NCBI RefSeq assembly: GCF_004137765.1
Contig: NZ_NOIS01000002.1
Location: 558,001-622,000 of the forward strand
Direction of reading: 5' to 3'
DNA length: 64,000 nucleotides
Origin: Rothia uropygialis
Lineage (GTDB): Bacteria > Actinomycetota > Actinomycetes > Actinomycetales > Micrococcaceae
In this document: one piece after another, positions 27,389-36,484 of the stretch
How positions within the stretch are numbered: position 1 is the stretch's first letter
Layout: every line of letters starts with the position of its first letter
Made by a program: the position numbers and the translations under genes
Notes under the pieces: generated by a model
The model's input: only the letters and a program-made list of their open reading frames with translations
Told to the model about the DNA's origin: nothing
The model's database searches: none

Positions 27389-28909
27389 TTGACAGAGTCC
27401 ACCGATCTCGCGTTTTCCATCGTCAGTCCGGACGCCGAAAGCATCGAAGCACAAGTCCTCGTCATCGGCGTCGTCCAGGGCGAAGACGGCCCCGAATTGA
27501 CGCCTTCCGTTCTCGACGTGGAGAGCGCAGACGCCATCGAAGCAGGGTTGGAAGACCTCGGCGTCACTGGAGCAGCTGACCAGATCCATCGTCTCCCCGG
27601 ATACGGGGACGACAACCCCGGGCTCATCGTCTTGGCCGGCCTGGGTTCGCTGCCGGCGAATGGACCCGAAAGGCTCGATGCGCTTCGCGCGGCAGCAGGC
27701 AGTGCCGTCCGACAGCTCATCGATTTCGACTCCGTGGCCCTCAACCTCCCGGCGACCAGCGTCTCTGAGGTCTCTGCCCTGGCCGAGGGTGCCGCGTACG
27801 GCGCATTTTTCGACGCGGGGCGTCGCACCTCCCAGGAGGTCGTGGATCGTGAGCCGGTTTCCGACGTCGCGATCGTGAGCGAGATCAGCCTCGAGGCTGC
27901 GGACGAAGTACTCACTAGAGCCCTCATCCTGGGCGAAGCGGTCGACAACGCTCGTCGTTTGGTCAACGAGGCACCCAACGACCTGTATCCGCAAACTTTC
28001 GCCGACCGAGCCGTCGAGAGGGTCAGCAGCGTAGACAACGTGACCTGTGAAGTTCTCGACGAGAAAGACCTGGAGGAGGGCGGATTCGGCGGCATCCTCG
28101 GTGTCGGCAAGGGCTCGGCCCGTTCGCCGCGACTCGTCAAGGTCGATTACAACCCCGAAAATGCTCAGAAGAGCGTTGCCCTGATCGGCAAGGGCATCAC
28201 GTTCGATTCGGGCGGGATCTCCCTCAAGCCCGGCGGATCCATGATGACCATGAAGTGCGATATGGGCGGCGCAGCAGCAGTCCTGAACGCCGTGGCCGCC
28301 GCGGGCGAACTCGAATTACCGATCCGAGTCACCGGCTACCTGTGCATTGCCGAGAACATGCCGTCCGGGTCGGCGACGAAGCCGAACGACGTACTCAGCA
28401 TGCGGGGCGGCAAAACCGTCGAGGTCCTCAATACGGACGCCGAAGGCCGCCTCGTGATGGCCGACGGCCTGGCCTTCGCCTCGGAATCCGAACCGGACTT
28501 CATGCTGGACGTCGCCACCCTGACCGGCGCGCAAATGGTCGCTTTGGGCTCTCGCTATGCGGCGGTCATGGGCGAGGAGGATCTGCGCGGCCGCGTCATT
28601 GAGGCGTCGGAACGCGCAGGCGAACCCTTCTGGCCCATGCCCTTGCCTGATTACATGCGGTCCGAGCTGAAGACCGAAGCCGCCGATCTGAAGAACATCG
28701 GTGCTGGGCGCAACGGAGGCATGCTGATCGCGGGATTGTTCCTGCAGGAGTTCGTGGGCGAATCCGATGGCCGCAAAATCCCTTGGGCCCACCTGGACAT
28801 CGCGGGGCCCGCGTACAACGAGGGTTCCCCATACAGCTTTGTCCCGAAGAACGGAACGGGCGCATCCGTGGCTACGCTGGTCAACCTCATAGAAGACCTT
28901 GCTGACTAG
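27389..28909 (+). CDS. pepA: Leucyl aminopeptidase (M17)
   Basis: A 506-residue cytosolic two-metal aminopeptidase that removes N-terminal residues during peptide turnover. Metal and catalytic motifs are present: LIGKGITFDSGGISLKPGG (Lys and Asp ligands), MKCDMGGAAAVLNA (Asp) and the M17 signature NTDAEGRLVMADGL (Asp, Glu and Arg). The N-terminal domain (about 1-170) has the usual macro-like fold sequence. The start is taken as the TTG at 27389 because AAGGAG lies 6 nt upstream; an upstream in-frame ATG-like frame has no ribosome binding site and adds non-conserved sequence. It is followed by a hairpin terminator. Confidence 0.93.
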   Translation: MTESTDLAFSIVSPDAESIEAQVLVIGVVQGEDGPELTPSVLDVESADAIEAGLEDLGVTGAADQIHRLPGYGDDNPGLIVLAGLGSLPANGPERLDALRAAAGSAVRQLIDFDSVALNLPATSVSEVSALAEGAAYGAFFDAGRRTSQEVVDREPVSDVAIVSEISLEAADEVLTRALILGEAVDNARRLVNEAPNDLYPQTFADRAVERVSSVDNVTCEVLDEKDLEEGGFGGILGVGKGSARSPRLVKVDYNPENAQKSVALIGKGITFDSGGISLKPGGSMMTMKCDMGGAAAVLNAVAAAGELELPIRVTGYLCIAENMPSGSATKPNDVLSMRGGKTVEVLNTDAEGRLVMADGLAFASESEPDFMLDVATLTGAQMVALGSRYAAVMGEEDLRGRVIEASERAGEPFWPMPLPDYMRSELKTEAADLKNIGAGRNGGMLIAGLFLQEFVGESDGRKIPWAHLDIAGPAYNEGSPYSFVPKNGTGASVATLVNLIEDLAD

Positions 28910-28935
28910 GGAAGTCATAACTGCCGCCTGAGCCC

Positions 28936-28979
28936 AAGGGCGTCCCCGAGATGTGAGTAGCCTCTCGAGGGCGCCCTTT
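28936..28979 (+). terminator. Terminator after pepA
   Basis: AAGGGCG (28936-28942) pairs with CGCCCTT (28972-28978). An inner imperfect stem (CCCGAGA with TCTCGAGGG) closes the structure. It is followed by TGTGTC rather than a long T-run. It lies 27 nt after the pepA stop. Confidence 0.6.
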
Positions 28980-29091
28980 GTGTCAAGTTGTCAATAAGTG
29001 GAGTCGGAGCCGGCCTGAGATATAAGGTGGGAGCGATTGAACATCAGCGACGGGCCGAAAGAGCCCGTAACCAACGCGAGGGAGCGTCCAC

Positions 29092-30465
29092 GTGGCCGAT
29101 TCGGCAAATGCTTTCGACATTCTTATTCTGGGCGGCGGTAGCGCGGGCTACGCCGCCGCGCTTCGATCGGTTCAGCTCGGTTTCAGCGTCGGGCTCATCG
29201 AAAAGGAAAAAGTCGGCGGTACATGCCTTCACTGGGGCTGCATCCCGACGAAGGCTTACCTCCACTCGGCAGAGGTAGCGGAAGAAGCCCGCGAATCCGA
29301 GAAGTACGGCGTCAAGGTCAAGTACGAAGGCATCGATATGGGTGCCATCCGCGATTACAAGGACAACATCATCGCGGGCAAGTTCAAAGGCCTTCAGGGG
29401 CTCCTGAAGATGCGCGGCGTGACCGTCATCGATGGCGCCGGCAAGATGACCGGTGAAAACACCATTGACGTCAATGGCACCGAATACACCGGCAAGCACA
29501 TCATTCTGGCCTCCGGCTCGGTTTCCAAGACTTTCGGCCTGGAGATCGGTGGACGCATTCTGACATCCACGCAGGCCCTCGAAATGGACTACCTCCCGAA
29601 GTCCGCGATCATTCTGGGCGGCGGCGTGATCGGCTCCGAGTTTGCATCGATGTGGCGTGCGATGGGTGTGGACGTCACGATCATCGAAGGCTTGCCGCAC
29701 CTGGTTCCGAACGAGGATCCCTCGATCATCAAGGTCCTGGAGCGCACCTTCAAGAAACGTGGCATCAAGTACAACCTCGGGACTTTCTTCGACAAGGTTG
29801 AGCAGAACGACGACGGCGCCAAGGTCACACTGACCGATGGCAAGGAATTCGACGCAGACATTGTGCTCGTGGCTGTCGGCCGCGGACCGAACACCGAAGG
29901 TTTGGGTTTCGAAGAAGCCGGCGTCACCATGGATCGTGGCTTCGTGATCACCGACGAGCGGTTGCACACTGGTGTTGGCAACGTTTATGCCGCGGGCGAC
30001 ATCGTTCCTGGACTCCAGCTCGCACATCGCGGATTCCAGCAGGGCATCTTCATCGCGGAAGAGATCGCCGGTCTCAACCCGGTCATCGTTGAGGACATCA
30101 ACATACCCAAGGTCACGTTCTCGGATCCGGAGATCTCCTCGGTAGGCTACACCGAGCCCAAGGCCAAGGAGAAGTTCGGCGAGGACAACATTGAGGTCGC
30201 CGAGTACAACCTGGCCGGAAACGGCAAGAGCTCGATCCTCGGAGCCAACGGCATCATCAAGTTCGTACGTGAGAAGGACGGCCCCATTGTCGGCGTCCAC
30301 GCCATCGGCAAACGTATCGGTGAGCAAATCGGCGAAGCCCAATTGATTGTCAACTGGGAGGCCTACCCGGAGGATGTCGCCAAATTGATTCACGCGCATC
30401 CGACGCAGAACGAAGCGCTGGGTGAGGCCGCCATGGCCCTCGCCGGTCACCCGCTGCACGGTTAG
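29092..30465 (+). CDS. lpdA: Dihydrolipoyl dehydrogenase (E3)
   Basis: A 457-residue FAD-dependent enzyme that reoxidises dihydrolipoyl groups on E2 proteins. FAD site ILGGGSAGYAAALRSVQLG near residue 12, redox disulfide GGTCLHWGCIPTK (Cys pair about 42 and 47), NAD site AIILGGGVIGSEFASMW, second FAD site VGNVYAAGDIV and catalytic HAHPTQNEALGE near the C-terminus. The GTG at 29092 has GAGGGAG upstream. It is followed 68 nt later by the lipoyl E2 gene, so the two probably form one operon. Confidence 0.96.
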   Translation: MADSANAFDILILGGGSAGYAAALRSVQLGFSVGLIEKEKVGGTCLHWGCIPTKAYLHSAEVAEEARESEKYGVKVKYEGIDMGAIRDYKDNIIAGKFKGLQGLLKMRGVTVIDGAGKMTGENTIDVNGTEYTGKHIILASGSVSKTFGLEIGGRILTSTQALEMDYLPKSAIILGGGVIGSEFASMWRAMGVDVTIIEGLPHLVPNEDPSIIKVLERTFKKRGIKYNLGTFFDKVEQNDDGAKVTLTDGKEFDADIVLVAVGRGPNTEGLGFEEAGVTMDRGFVITDERLHTGVGNVYAAGDIVPGLQLAHRGFQQGIFIAEEIAGLNPVIVEDINIPKVTFSDPEISSVGYTEPKAKEKFGEDNIEVAEYNLAGNGKSSILGANGIIKFVREKDGPIVGVHAIGKRIGEQIGEAQLIVNWEAYPEDVAKLIHAHPTQNEALGEAAMALAGHPLHG

Positions 30466-30533
30466 AACCGGGTTCGTCCGTACACCGCTAGAACTTACAC
30501 AGGCACTATTCACAAGGAGAACGGGAAGAGACG

Positions 30534-32342
30534 ATGTCTGAAACCGTAGAACTGCCCGCATTGGGCGAATCCGTCACTGAAGGAACCGTTACCCGCTGGC
30601 TCAAGTCCGTCGGCGACACCGTAGAGGTCGACGAGCCGTTGGTCGAAGTTTCGACCGACAAGGTCGATACCGAGATCCCTTCCCCCGTCGCCGGAACCAT
30701 TGAAGAAATTCTGGTCGACGAGGACGAAGAGGTCGAGGTTGGCGCGCCGCTCGTGCGTATCGGTGATGATTCGGGCGCATCGGACTCCTCCGGCTCCGAC
30801 GAGTCGGCGTCCCAAGCCGAAGCTGAGGAAGCACCGGCCGAGGAACCAGCACAGGAAGAGGCTCCGGCCGAAGAAGCTCCCGCGGCTTCTGAGGAAGAGG
30901 GGCAGTCCTCGGGTTCGGCCGGCGGAGAAGGTCAGGAAGTCACGCTGCCCGCTCTGGGTGAGTCCGTCACCGAAGGTACGGTGACCCGCTGGCTCAAGTC
31001 TGTCGGCGATTCCGTCGAGGTTGACGAGGCCCTGGTCGAGGTTTCCACCGACAAGGTAGACACCGAGATCCCCTCCCCCGTCGCCGGCACGTTGCTTGAA
31101 ATCAAGGTCGACGAGGACGAAGAAGCCGAAGTCGGTCAGGTCCTGGCGATCGTTGGCGATGAGGGCGCCGCGACGTCGTCGCCTTCGGACGCCTCGGACT
31201 CCTCCGCGCAGAAGTCCGAGCCCAAGCAGGAACAGGCGCCTCAGCCTGAGAAGTCCGAGGAGCCGGCCCAGGAAAAGGCCAAGGAAGAACAGCCGACGGC
31301 CACTCCCAAGGCAGAAGAGTCCGCACCCAAGGCCGAGGAACAGAAGAAAGAAGCTCCTGAACAGGGCTCCGATTCTTCGCAGGGTTCCGGCGAAGTCTAC
31401 GTGACTCCCCTCGTTCGCAAGCTGGCGAAGCAAGAAGGCATCGACCTGTCGACCGTCAAGGGAACCGGTGTCGGCGGCCGCATCCGGAAGCAGGATGTTC
31501 AGGCTTCTATCGACGCCAAGAAGGCTTCGGCTCCGGCTCAGAAGGAGTCCAGTGCTCCGGCCGAAGAGGCTTCTTCGAAGTCCTCGGAAGCCCCCAAGGC
31601 GCCGGCCGTGGACACCGAGAAGCGCGGCAAGACGGAAAAGGCTCCGCGCATTCGCCAGACCATCGCCAAGCGCATGAAGGAGTCCCTCGACGTCTCCGCT
31701 CAGCTGACCCAGGTCGCGGAAGTGGATATGACGCGGGTTTCCAAGTTGCGCGACCGGGCCAAGCAGTCCTTCCAGTCGCGCGAGGGCGCAAAGCTCACGT
31801 TCTTGCCCTTCTTCGCCAAGGCCGTTGCCGAGGCTCTGCAGCAGCACCCGAAGCTGAACGCCTCCTACGACGCGGATTCGAAGGAAATCACGTACCACGA
31901 CTCCGAGGACATCGCGATTGCGGTGGATACCGAGCGCGGTCTGTTGGTTCCCGTAGTCTCCAACGCCGGTGATCTGAACTTGGCCGGTCTGGCGAAAAAG
32001 CTCGCCGACGTCGGAGAGCGCACCAAGTCCGGCAAGATCGGACCGGACGAGCTGTCCGGTGGCACGTTTACGATCACCAACATCGGTTCGTTCGGGGCCC
32101 TGTTCGACACCCCGATCATCAACCAGCCCCAGGTCGCCATCCTGGGCACCGGAACGATCGTCAAGCGTCCTGTCGTCGTGACCGACGCCGATGGCAATGA
32201 CACGATCGCGATCCGCCAGATGTGCTACCTCTCGCTGACGTATGATCACCGGTTGGTCGACGGAGCCGATGCCGGTCGTTTCCTCCAGACGCTCAAAAAG
32301 CGTTTGGAAGAGGGCCAATTCGAGTCCGAGGTCGGACTGTAG
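30534..32342 (+). CDS. sucB: 2-oxoacid dehydrogenase E2 with two lipoyl domains (succinyl- or acetyltransferase)
   Basis: A 602-residue E2 core enzyme. Two near-identical lipoyl domains (about 1-80 and 137-215) each contain the lipoylated Lys in [15 protein letters not shown] Glu/Pro/Ala/Lys-rich linker follows each. The E1/E3-binding domain (about 283-322) reads [23 protein letters not shown]. The catalytic domain (about 365-602) ends with the chloramphenicol-acetyltransferase-like motif [15 protein letters not shown] (His and Asp). The annotation sucB is traditional for this actinobacterial family; mycobacterial homologues (DlaT) serve pyruvate dehydrogenase instead, so the substrate is open. 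lipB and lipA, which make its cofactor, lie 2-3 kb downstream. Confidence 0.92.
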   Translation: MSETVELPALGESVTEGTVTRWLKSVGDTVEVDEPLVEVSTDKVDTEIPSPVAGTIEEILVDEDEEVEVGAPLVRIGDDSGASDSSGSDESASQAEAEEAPAEEPAQEEAPAEEAPAASEEEGQSSGSAGGEGQEVTLPALGESVTEGTVTRWLKSVGDSVEVDEALVEVSTDKVDTEIPSPVAGTLLEIKVDEDEEAEVGQVLAIVGDEGAATSSPSDASDSSAQKSEPKQEQAPQPEKSEEPAQEKAKEEQPTATPKAEESAPKAEEQKKEAPEQGSDSSQGSGEVYVTPLVRKLAKQEGIDLSTVKGTGVGGRIRKQDVQASIDAKKASAPAQKESSAPAEEASSKSSEAPKAPAVDTEKRGKTEKAPRIRQTIAKRMKESLDVSAQLTQVAEVDMTRVSKLRDRAKQSFQSREGAKLTFLPFFAKAVAEALQQHPKLNASYDADSKEITYHDSEDIAIAVDTERGLLVPVVSNAGDLNLAGLAKKLADVGERTKSGKIGPDELSGGTFTITNIGSFGALFDTPIINQPQVAILGTGTIVKRPVVVTDADGNDTIAIRQMCYLSLTYDHRLVDGADAGRFLQTLKKRLEEGQFESEVGL

Positions 32343-32367
32343 AGAAGTCCGTATCCGCACTAGCCGG

Positions 32368-32400
32368 CGAAGCGGCCGTCCCACCGGGACGGCCGCTTCG
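32368..32400 (+). terminator. Terminator after the E2 gene
   Basis: A perfect 15-bp GC-rich stem (32368-32382 with 32386-32400) with an ACC loop, 26 nt after the stop codon. It is followed by GCCATTT, so the U-tract is short. Confidence 0.75.
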
Positions 32401-32496
32401 GCCATTTAACACGATGGCGTGAGGCCTCATCAGCCATTGAGTGCGAGCCCCCACACATTTTGCTGACAGAATGACGCTAAATGGATCGTCGAATCA

Positions 32497-32508
32497 TAGA
32501 ATGGACTC
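32497..32508 (+). promoter_or_regulatory. -10 element of a leaderless promoter for the 116-aa membrane protein
   Basis: TAGAAT (32497-32502) is followed by 6 nt and then the ATG at 32509. There is no ribosome binding site, and this spacing decides the start in favour of 32509 over the internal ATG at 32521. Confidence 0.5.
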
Positions 32509-32859
32509 ATGTCTGTCCTTATGTCTATTCTTCTGTTCCTTCACATCGTCGGCGCCGCCCTGGTCTTCGGTCTCTGGGTTGCATACTTCAAGACTCCTCG
32601 GGTCGTTCCGGTCCAGTTCTACGCCGCTCTCCTGCAAGTCGTCACGGGACTCTTGATGTTCGGGCTCCTCGAGATGGGAGGCGGCGCGGTTGACCACATC
32701 AAGTTGGGAGTCAAACTGGTCATCGGCCTTGTCATCGCGGTCGTAGCCTTCATTGGACAGCGCAAATTCAAGCGCGGAGAACAAGTTTCCACAGGGATCG
32801 CCCATGCGGTTGGTGGTTTCTCTCTGATCAACATCGCCGTGGCGACGCTCTGGAATTAA
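32509..32859 (+). CDS. Small integral membrane protein, unknown function
   Basis: A 116-residue protein with four predicted membrane helices (about 4-25, 38-54, 64-82, 96-114). Notable are His9 and His63-Lys65 (AVDHIKLGVKL) near helix ends and a conserved-looking GLWVAYFKTPRVV loop. The histidines in membrane helices resemble small heme- or copper-handling membrane proteins, but that is only a resemblance and no family is claimed. The short gene lies between the E2 gene and a divergent-facing pseudokinase, with which it converges with only 3 bp between the stop codons. Its own leaderless promoter is predicted. Confidence 0.75.
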   Translation: MSVLMSILLFLHIVGAALVFGLWVAYFKTPRVVPVQFYAALLQVVTGLLMFGLLEMGGGAVDHIKLGVKLVIGLVIAVVAFIGQRKFKRGEQVSTGIAHAVGGFSLINIAVATLWN

Positions 32860-32862
32860 GTC

Positions 32863-34452
32863 TCACTCGCTCACCGGCTCTACGGACCGCATCTTCCACG
32901 AACCGGCGGCGGACTCCAGCAGAATCTCGATTCTCTGGCTTCCATCGCCGGTTTCGGCGTTCCCAGGGTCCTGTGGGCTCCATCCGGTGACGGCCAAGCG
33001 TGCTTTCGCCTGTGCGGTCCCCTCCGACTCGGACTCAACCTCGATATCCTCGATTCGCGTCTCGAGATTCGGCCACACCACGGAGGATGCCTTCATGAAT
33101 GCAATACGTTGGATATCTCCTTTTTCCACCTGGCTTCCTGCTGTCGCATAGTTCGAGACGAGGGAACTGTCCCTCGCTCTCAGAGCGTCATCGCGCATCT
33201 TGAACAGCTCCGACAGGGCCGCCGAGACTTCTGCCGGAACTCTCTGGGGAAGACGTGCGGCCGCGACCTCTGATTGGCTGGCCGTTGACGACGAGCTCGG
33301 CCCGTTGGACGAAGGCACAGGGTCGGGGCTGTCCCGAGACGGCAGCAAACGACTTCCTCCTTGAACCGCGGTGAGGGCCAAAAGTGCAAGGGTGAGCAAG
33401 CTCTTCCAATGACGACGAGAGAGATCGTGGACTCGGTTCTGCACGACCGTGCGCTGCGTGCTCAGGCGTTTCGGGGCGCTACGTCGCAATGTGCCCTTGG
33501 ATCCCTGCGGCTGGGCACCCTTGGGCCTCTGTGGTTGGGGCCTCGCTGGCAACCGCGCCGCGAATTCTTCGTCGACCACAGAGTGCAGGTCTATCGGAGT
33601 TGCCTCCCAAGCGCCACGGATGACCAACGCCATCTCTTGAATGTTCGGCCGTGAAAACGGGTCCGGCCCCAGGGCGGCCTCGAGTACTTTGACGACCGAT
33701 TTGGTAGCGCTTGGACAGGACATAGGCAAAGGGATTCTGTCTTCCCAGGTTCCCGCCGGGCGGCCGGTCAGCAACAGCCAGATGAGTTCCGCGAATGCGC
33801 GCACGTCCTGAGCTTTTCCGTCACCCGGCCTCCGGAAGCCGTCCTGACGCCAAGGATCAGGCCAAGGAGGCGCCACCAGCGACGCCGAGTTACGGCTCAG
33901 GAATACCCGTGACGCGGACAAATCACCGTAGGCCGTTTCCTGACTGTGCAGCCAAGAGATCGCCCTCCCCACGTGAGCCACCACCGAAGCGCACTCCCCC
34001 GGCTCGAGTCTTTTCCGAACCGACAGAACGTTCTGCAAGCACCCGCCCTCGGGGAATTCGGTGACCAAGTAAGGCGAAAGTGGCTCGGCGGCCGACGCTT
34101 CGTATGTATGCAGGATATGGGGATGACGCATGGAATTCCTCTGGGCATTAATGTGGCTTGCCCAGGAGCGTGACGTCATGGCCAAGGCTGCCGACTCCCC
34201 TCGAGGTGGAACGTACAAACGAATCATCCTCTCGGAAGCCGCACGGAGCTGCGCGGCCTTTTCATAACCTGCTGATGAGTCGATGCGACGTCCGACGAGC
34301 CAAGCTGAGCCGTCAGAGTCTTTCCCGCCAAGGCGGGCGTACCATAAGGAGGCGCCTTCGGCCGCCCCGATCTTTGTGATGAGCCGATATTGGTCCAGAT
34401 CCATTGCACCGGGGTCGGCAATACCCGGTGCTCCGGTCGCGGTCTGATTCAT
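32863..34452 (-). CDS. Membrane protein with a degenerate Ser/Thr-kinase-like domain (pseudokinase)
   Basis: A 529-residue protein. Residues 18-275 align with a eukaryotic-type protein kinase, with recognisable HPHILHTYEA, YLVTEFPEGGCLQNVL and the late DVRAFAELIWLLLTGRPAGTWEDRIPL segment. The glycine loop reads IGAAEGASLW, the VAIK lysine region reads AWLVGRRI, the catalytic loop reads AYGDLSASRV (His, Arg, Lys and Asn replaced, one Asp kept) and no DFG is present, so it is unlikely to be an active kinase. A basic linker, one membrane helix (about 352-372) and an extracytoplasmic C-terminal domain follow. The domain plan recalls actinobacterial regulators of lipid II flipping or envelope growth. 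The ATG at 34452 is the best start, though no clear ribosome binding site is seen. Confidence 0.8.
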   Translation of the reverse strand: MNQTATGAPGIADPGAMDLDQYRLITKIGAAEGASLWYARLGGKDSDGSAWLVGRRIDSSAGYEKAAQLRAASERMIRLYVPPRGESAALAMTSRSWASHINAQRNSMRHPHILHTYEASAAEPLSPYLVTEFPEGGCLQNVLSVRKRLEPGECASVVAHVGRAISWLHSQETAYGDLSASRVFLSRNSASLVAPPWPDPWRQDGFRRPGDGKAQDVRAFAELIWLLLTGRPAGTWEDRIPLPMSCPSATKSVVKVLEAALGPDPFSRPNIQEMALVIRGAWEATPIDLHSVVDEEFAARLPARPQPQRPKGAQPQGSKGTLRRSAPKRLSTQRTVVQNRVHDLSRRHWKSLLTLALLALTAVQGGSRLLPSRDSPDPVPSSNGPSSSSTASQSEVAAARLPQRVPAEVSAALSELFKMRDDALRARDSSLVSNYATAGSQVEKGDIQRIAFMKASSVVWPNLETRIEDIEVESESEGTAQAKARLAVTGWSPQDPGNAETGDGSQRIEILLESAAGSWKMRSVEPVSE

Positions 34453-34490
34453 GCCTCTGGTGTACACCCTCGGAGATGACAATCATCACG

Positions 34491-34499
34491 TTATCCACA
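34491..34499. promoter_or_regulatory. Perfect DnaA box in the pseudokinase/lipB intergenic region
   Basis: TTATCCACA at 34491-34499 is the exact consensus DnaA box. It lies 39 bp upstream of the pseudokinase start and 74 bp upstream of lipB. A single box occurs by chance about once per 131 kb per strand at even base composition, so function is not proven. Confidence 0.4.
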
Positions 34500-34560
34500 G
34501 GTAGCCGGAAACTTTGAAGATTTTCTCGACATGCAATTTAGACGCGTCACCGCACGGCGG

Positions 34561-34572
34561 TAGGGTAGTCAC
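34561..34572 (+). promoter_or_regulatory. -10 element of a leaderless lipB promoter
   Basis: TAGGGT (34561-34566) is followed by 6 nt and the ATG of lipB at 34573, with no ribosome binding site in between. Confidence 0.4.
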
Positions 34573-35253
34573 ATGTCTTTGGTCATGAATCGGGTCGGTC
34601 TCGCGCCCGAGTACGTGGACTATCGTGAAGCCCTCGCACTTCAGGAAGAGATTCACCACCGCGTCAGCAATCAAGAGCAGGACAACACCGTGCTGCTCTT
34701 GGAACACCTGCCGGTATACACCGCGGGAAAACGCACCGAAAAGCACGAGTACCCCACTGATGGGACCGATGTCGTCCCCATTGATCGTGGGGGAAAACTG
34801 ACCTGGCACGGACCAGGAATGCTCGTGGGATACCCCATCGTCAAATTGCCCGAACCGGTAGACGTCGTGAAGTACGTAAGGATTCTGGAAGAAATCCTCA
34901 TGAAGGTCGTACGTGATCTGGGCGTCGACGGGCAGCGGGTCGAAGGACGTTCCGGCGTGTGGGTGCTTGGCGAGGGCATAGAACCGGACAAGAAGATCGC
35001 GGCAATTGGCATCCGCGTTTCTCGGAACACGACGATGCACGGGTTCGCTCTGAACTGCAGCAACGAGCTGACCTCATTTTCCAACTTCATTCCCTGCGGC
35101 ATCACGGATGCGTCTGTCACGACCATCAGTGAACAACTTGGCCGGAACATTTCACCGGCCGATGTTGTTGACCGTGTTGAGCAGGAGCTTATGGCCAATG
35201 CCGACCGCCTGGCCGCACAATTCATCCCGCGTGGCGAACAGGCTTCAGCCTGA
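34573..35253 (+). CDS. lipB: Lipoyl(octanoyl) transferase
   Basis: A 226-residue enzyme that moves octanoyl groups from acyl carrier protein to lipoyl domains, the first step of lipoate synthesis. Diagnostic motifs: [34 protein letters not shown] (His), [15 protein letters not shown] (catalytic Lys), [22 protein letters not shown] (catalytic Cys). Only 54 nt separates it from lipA, so they form an operon, and both serve the E2 encoded upstream. A predicted leaderless start at 34573 is used. Confidence 0.97.
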   Translation: MSLVMNRVGLAPEYVDYREALALQEEIHHRVSNQEQDNTVLLLEHLPVYTAGKRTEKHEYPTDGTDVVPIDRGGKLTWHGPGMLVGYPIVKLPEPVDVVKYVRILEEILMKVVRDLGVDGQRVEGRSGVWVLGEGIEPDKKIAAIGIRVSRNTTMHGFALNCSNELTSFSNFIPCGITDASVTTISEQLGRNISPADVVDRVEQELMANADRLAAQFIPRGEQASA

Positions 35254-35307
35254 TCGTTCCATTCGCCGGCCGCTATGCGGCGAGCCGTGGACATCGAAGG
35301 AGAGACC

Positions 35308-36315
35308 ATGACCATCGCCCCAGAAGGACGCAAACTTCTCCGCGTAGAAGCGCGCAACGCTGAGGTCCCCATCGAGAAGAAGCCTTCGTGGCTCAAGAAC
35401 ACCGCCAAGATGGGCCCCGAGTACCAAGAACTCAAGAAGATGGCCCGCAGCCAGGGCTTGCACACCGTTTGCGAAGAGGCCGGTTGCCCCAATATTTACG
35501 AATGTTGGGAGGACCGTGAGGCCACGTTCCTGATTGCCGGTGATACGTGTACGCGACGTTGCGATTTTTGCGATATCGCAACGGGACGTCCCGCTCCGCT
35601 GGATCCATTGGAGCCCCTCAAGGTGGCTCGTTCGATCCAGCAGATGGATCTTCGCTACGCAACCGTCACCGGCGTTGCTCGTGACGATCTCGCCGATGGA
35701 TCGGCACTGCATTACGCCAAGACCATCGAAGCCATTCACGAGCACAACCCCAACACCGGCGTCGAAATTTTGATCCCGGATTTTCAGGGCAAACCAGACC
35801 GTTTGGACATGATTGTCGATGCCGGCCCTGAGGTCTATGCGCACAACGTCGAGACCGTGCCCCGCATCTTCAAGAAGATTCGCCCCGCATTCACGTACGA
35901 GCGTTCGCTCGAGACCATTTCACATGGCAAGGAACGCGGGATGATCACCAAGTCGAACTTGATCCTCGGTATGGGAGAGACCAATGATGAGGTCTACGAG
36001 GCTCTCTGCGATCTGCATGATGCGGGAACGGACATCATCACTCTGACACAGTATTTGCGTCCTTCTCCCCTCTTCCACCCCATCGATCGTTGGGTCAAGC
36101 CTGAAGAGTTTGTCGCTCTGTCCGAAGCGGCCGAAGAAATCGGTTTCCTGGGTGTTATGGCCGGTCCGATGGTTCGCTCGTCCTACCGTGCCGGGCGCCT
36201 CTGGGCGCGGGCAATGGAAAAAATGGGACGCCCGATCCCGGAGCACCTGGAACACATCCAAGACACCGGATCCGCTCGCCAGGAGGCTTCCTCCCTAGTC
36301 GCCGCAGGCCTGTAA
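35308..36315 (+). CDS. lipA: Lipoyl synthase
   Basis: A 335-residue radical-SAM enzyme that inserts two sulfurs into protein-bound octanoyl groups. Both iron-sulfur clusters are visible: the auxiliary cluster Cys set in [16 protein letters not shown] and the radical-[11 protein letters not shown] motif. The C-terminal RSSYRAG serine is the auxiliary-cluster ligand. The ATG at 35308 is chosen because AAGGAG lies about 6 nt upstream; an in-frame ATG 11 codons earlier lacks one. Second gene of the lipB-lipA operon. Confidence 0.97.
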   Translation: MTIAPEGRKLLRVEARNAEVPIEKKPSWLKNTAKMGPEYQELKKMARSQGLHTVCEEAGCPNIYECWEDREATFLIAGDTCTRRCDFCDIATGRPAPLDPLEPLKVARSIQQMDLRYATVTGVARDDLADGSALHYAKTIEAIHEHNPNTGVEILIPDFQGKPDRLDMIVDAGPEVYAHNVETVPRIFKKIRPAFTYERSLETISHGKERGMITKSNLILGMGETNDEVYEALCDLHDAGTDIITLTQYLRPSPLFHPIDRWVKPEEFVALSEAAEEIGFLGVMAGPMVRSSYRAGRLWARAMEKMGRPIPEHLEHIQDTGSARQEASSLVAAGL

Positions 36316-36320
36316 CTTCA

Positions 36321-36375
36321 GCAGGGTTGCGCCCTGCTCCGATACGGCGCCGCCCCGGGTCTTCTGGCCCGGGGC
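36321..36375 (+). terminator. Two tandem hairpins after lipA
   Basis: GCAGGG/CCCTGC (36321-36326 with 36332-36337) is followed by GCCCCGGG/CCCGGGGC (36352-36359 with 36368-36375). Neither has a T-run. They fill the start of the gap between lipA and the next gene. Confidence 0.45.
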
Positions 36376-36484
36376 CGCTTCGCGTCGTGCTCGAGTTCGC
36401 GAGAGGGTACTCCTCCCGTAGAATGGTCCCGAATGCCGGGGCACTACAGTGCCGACCAATACCCAAATGCAATGAGGAAACATC

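Noticed and set aside
29044-30561. A 505-codon open frame antisense to lpdA
   Set aside because: lpdA is unambiguous; the antisense frame only reflects its codon bias.
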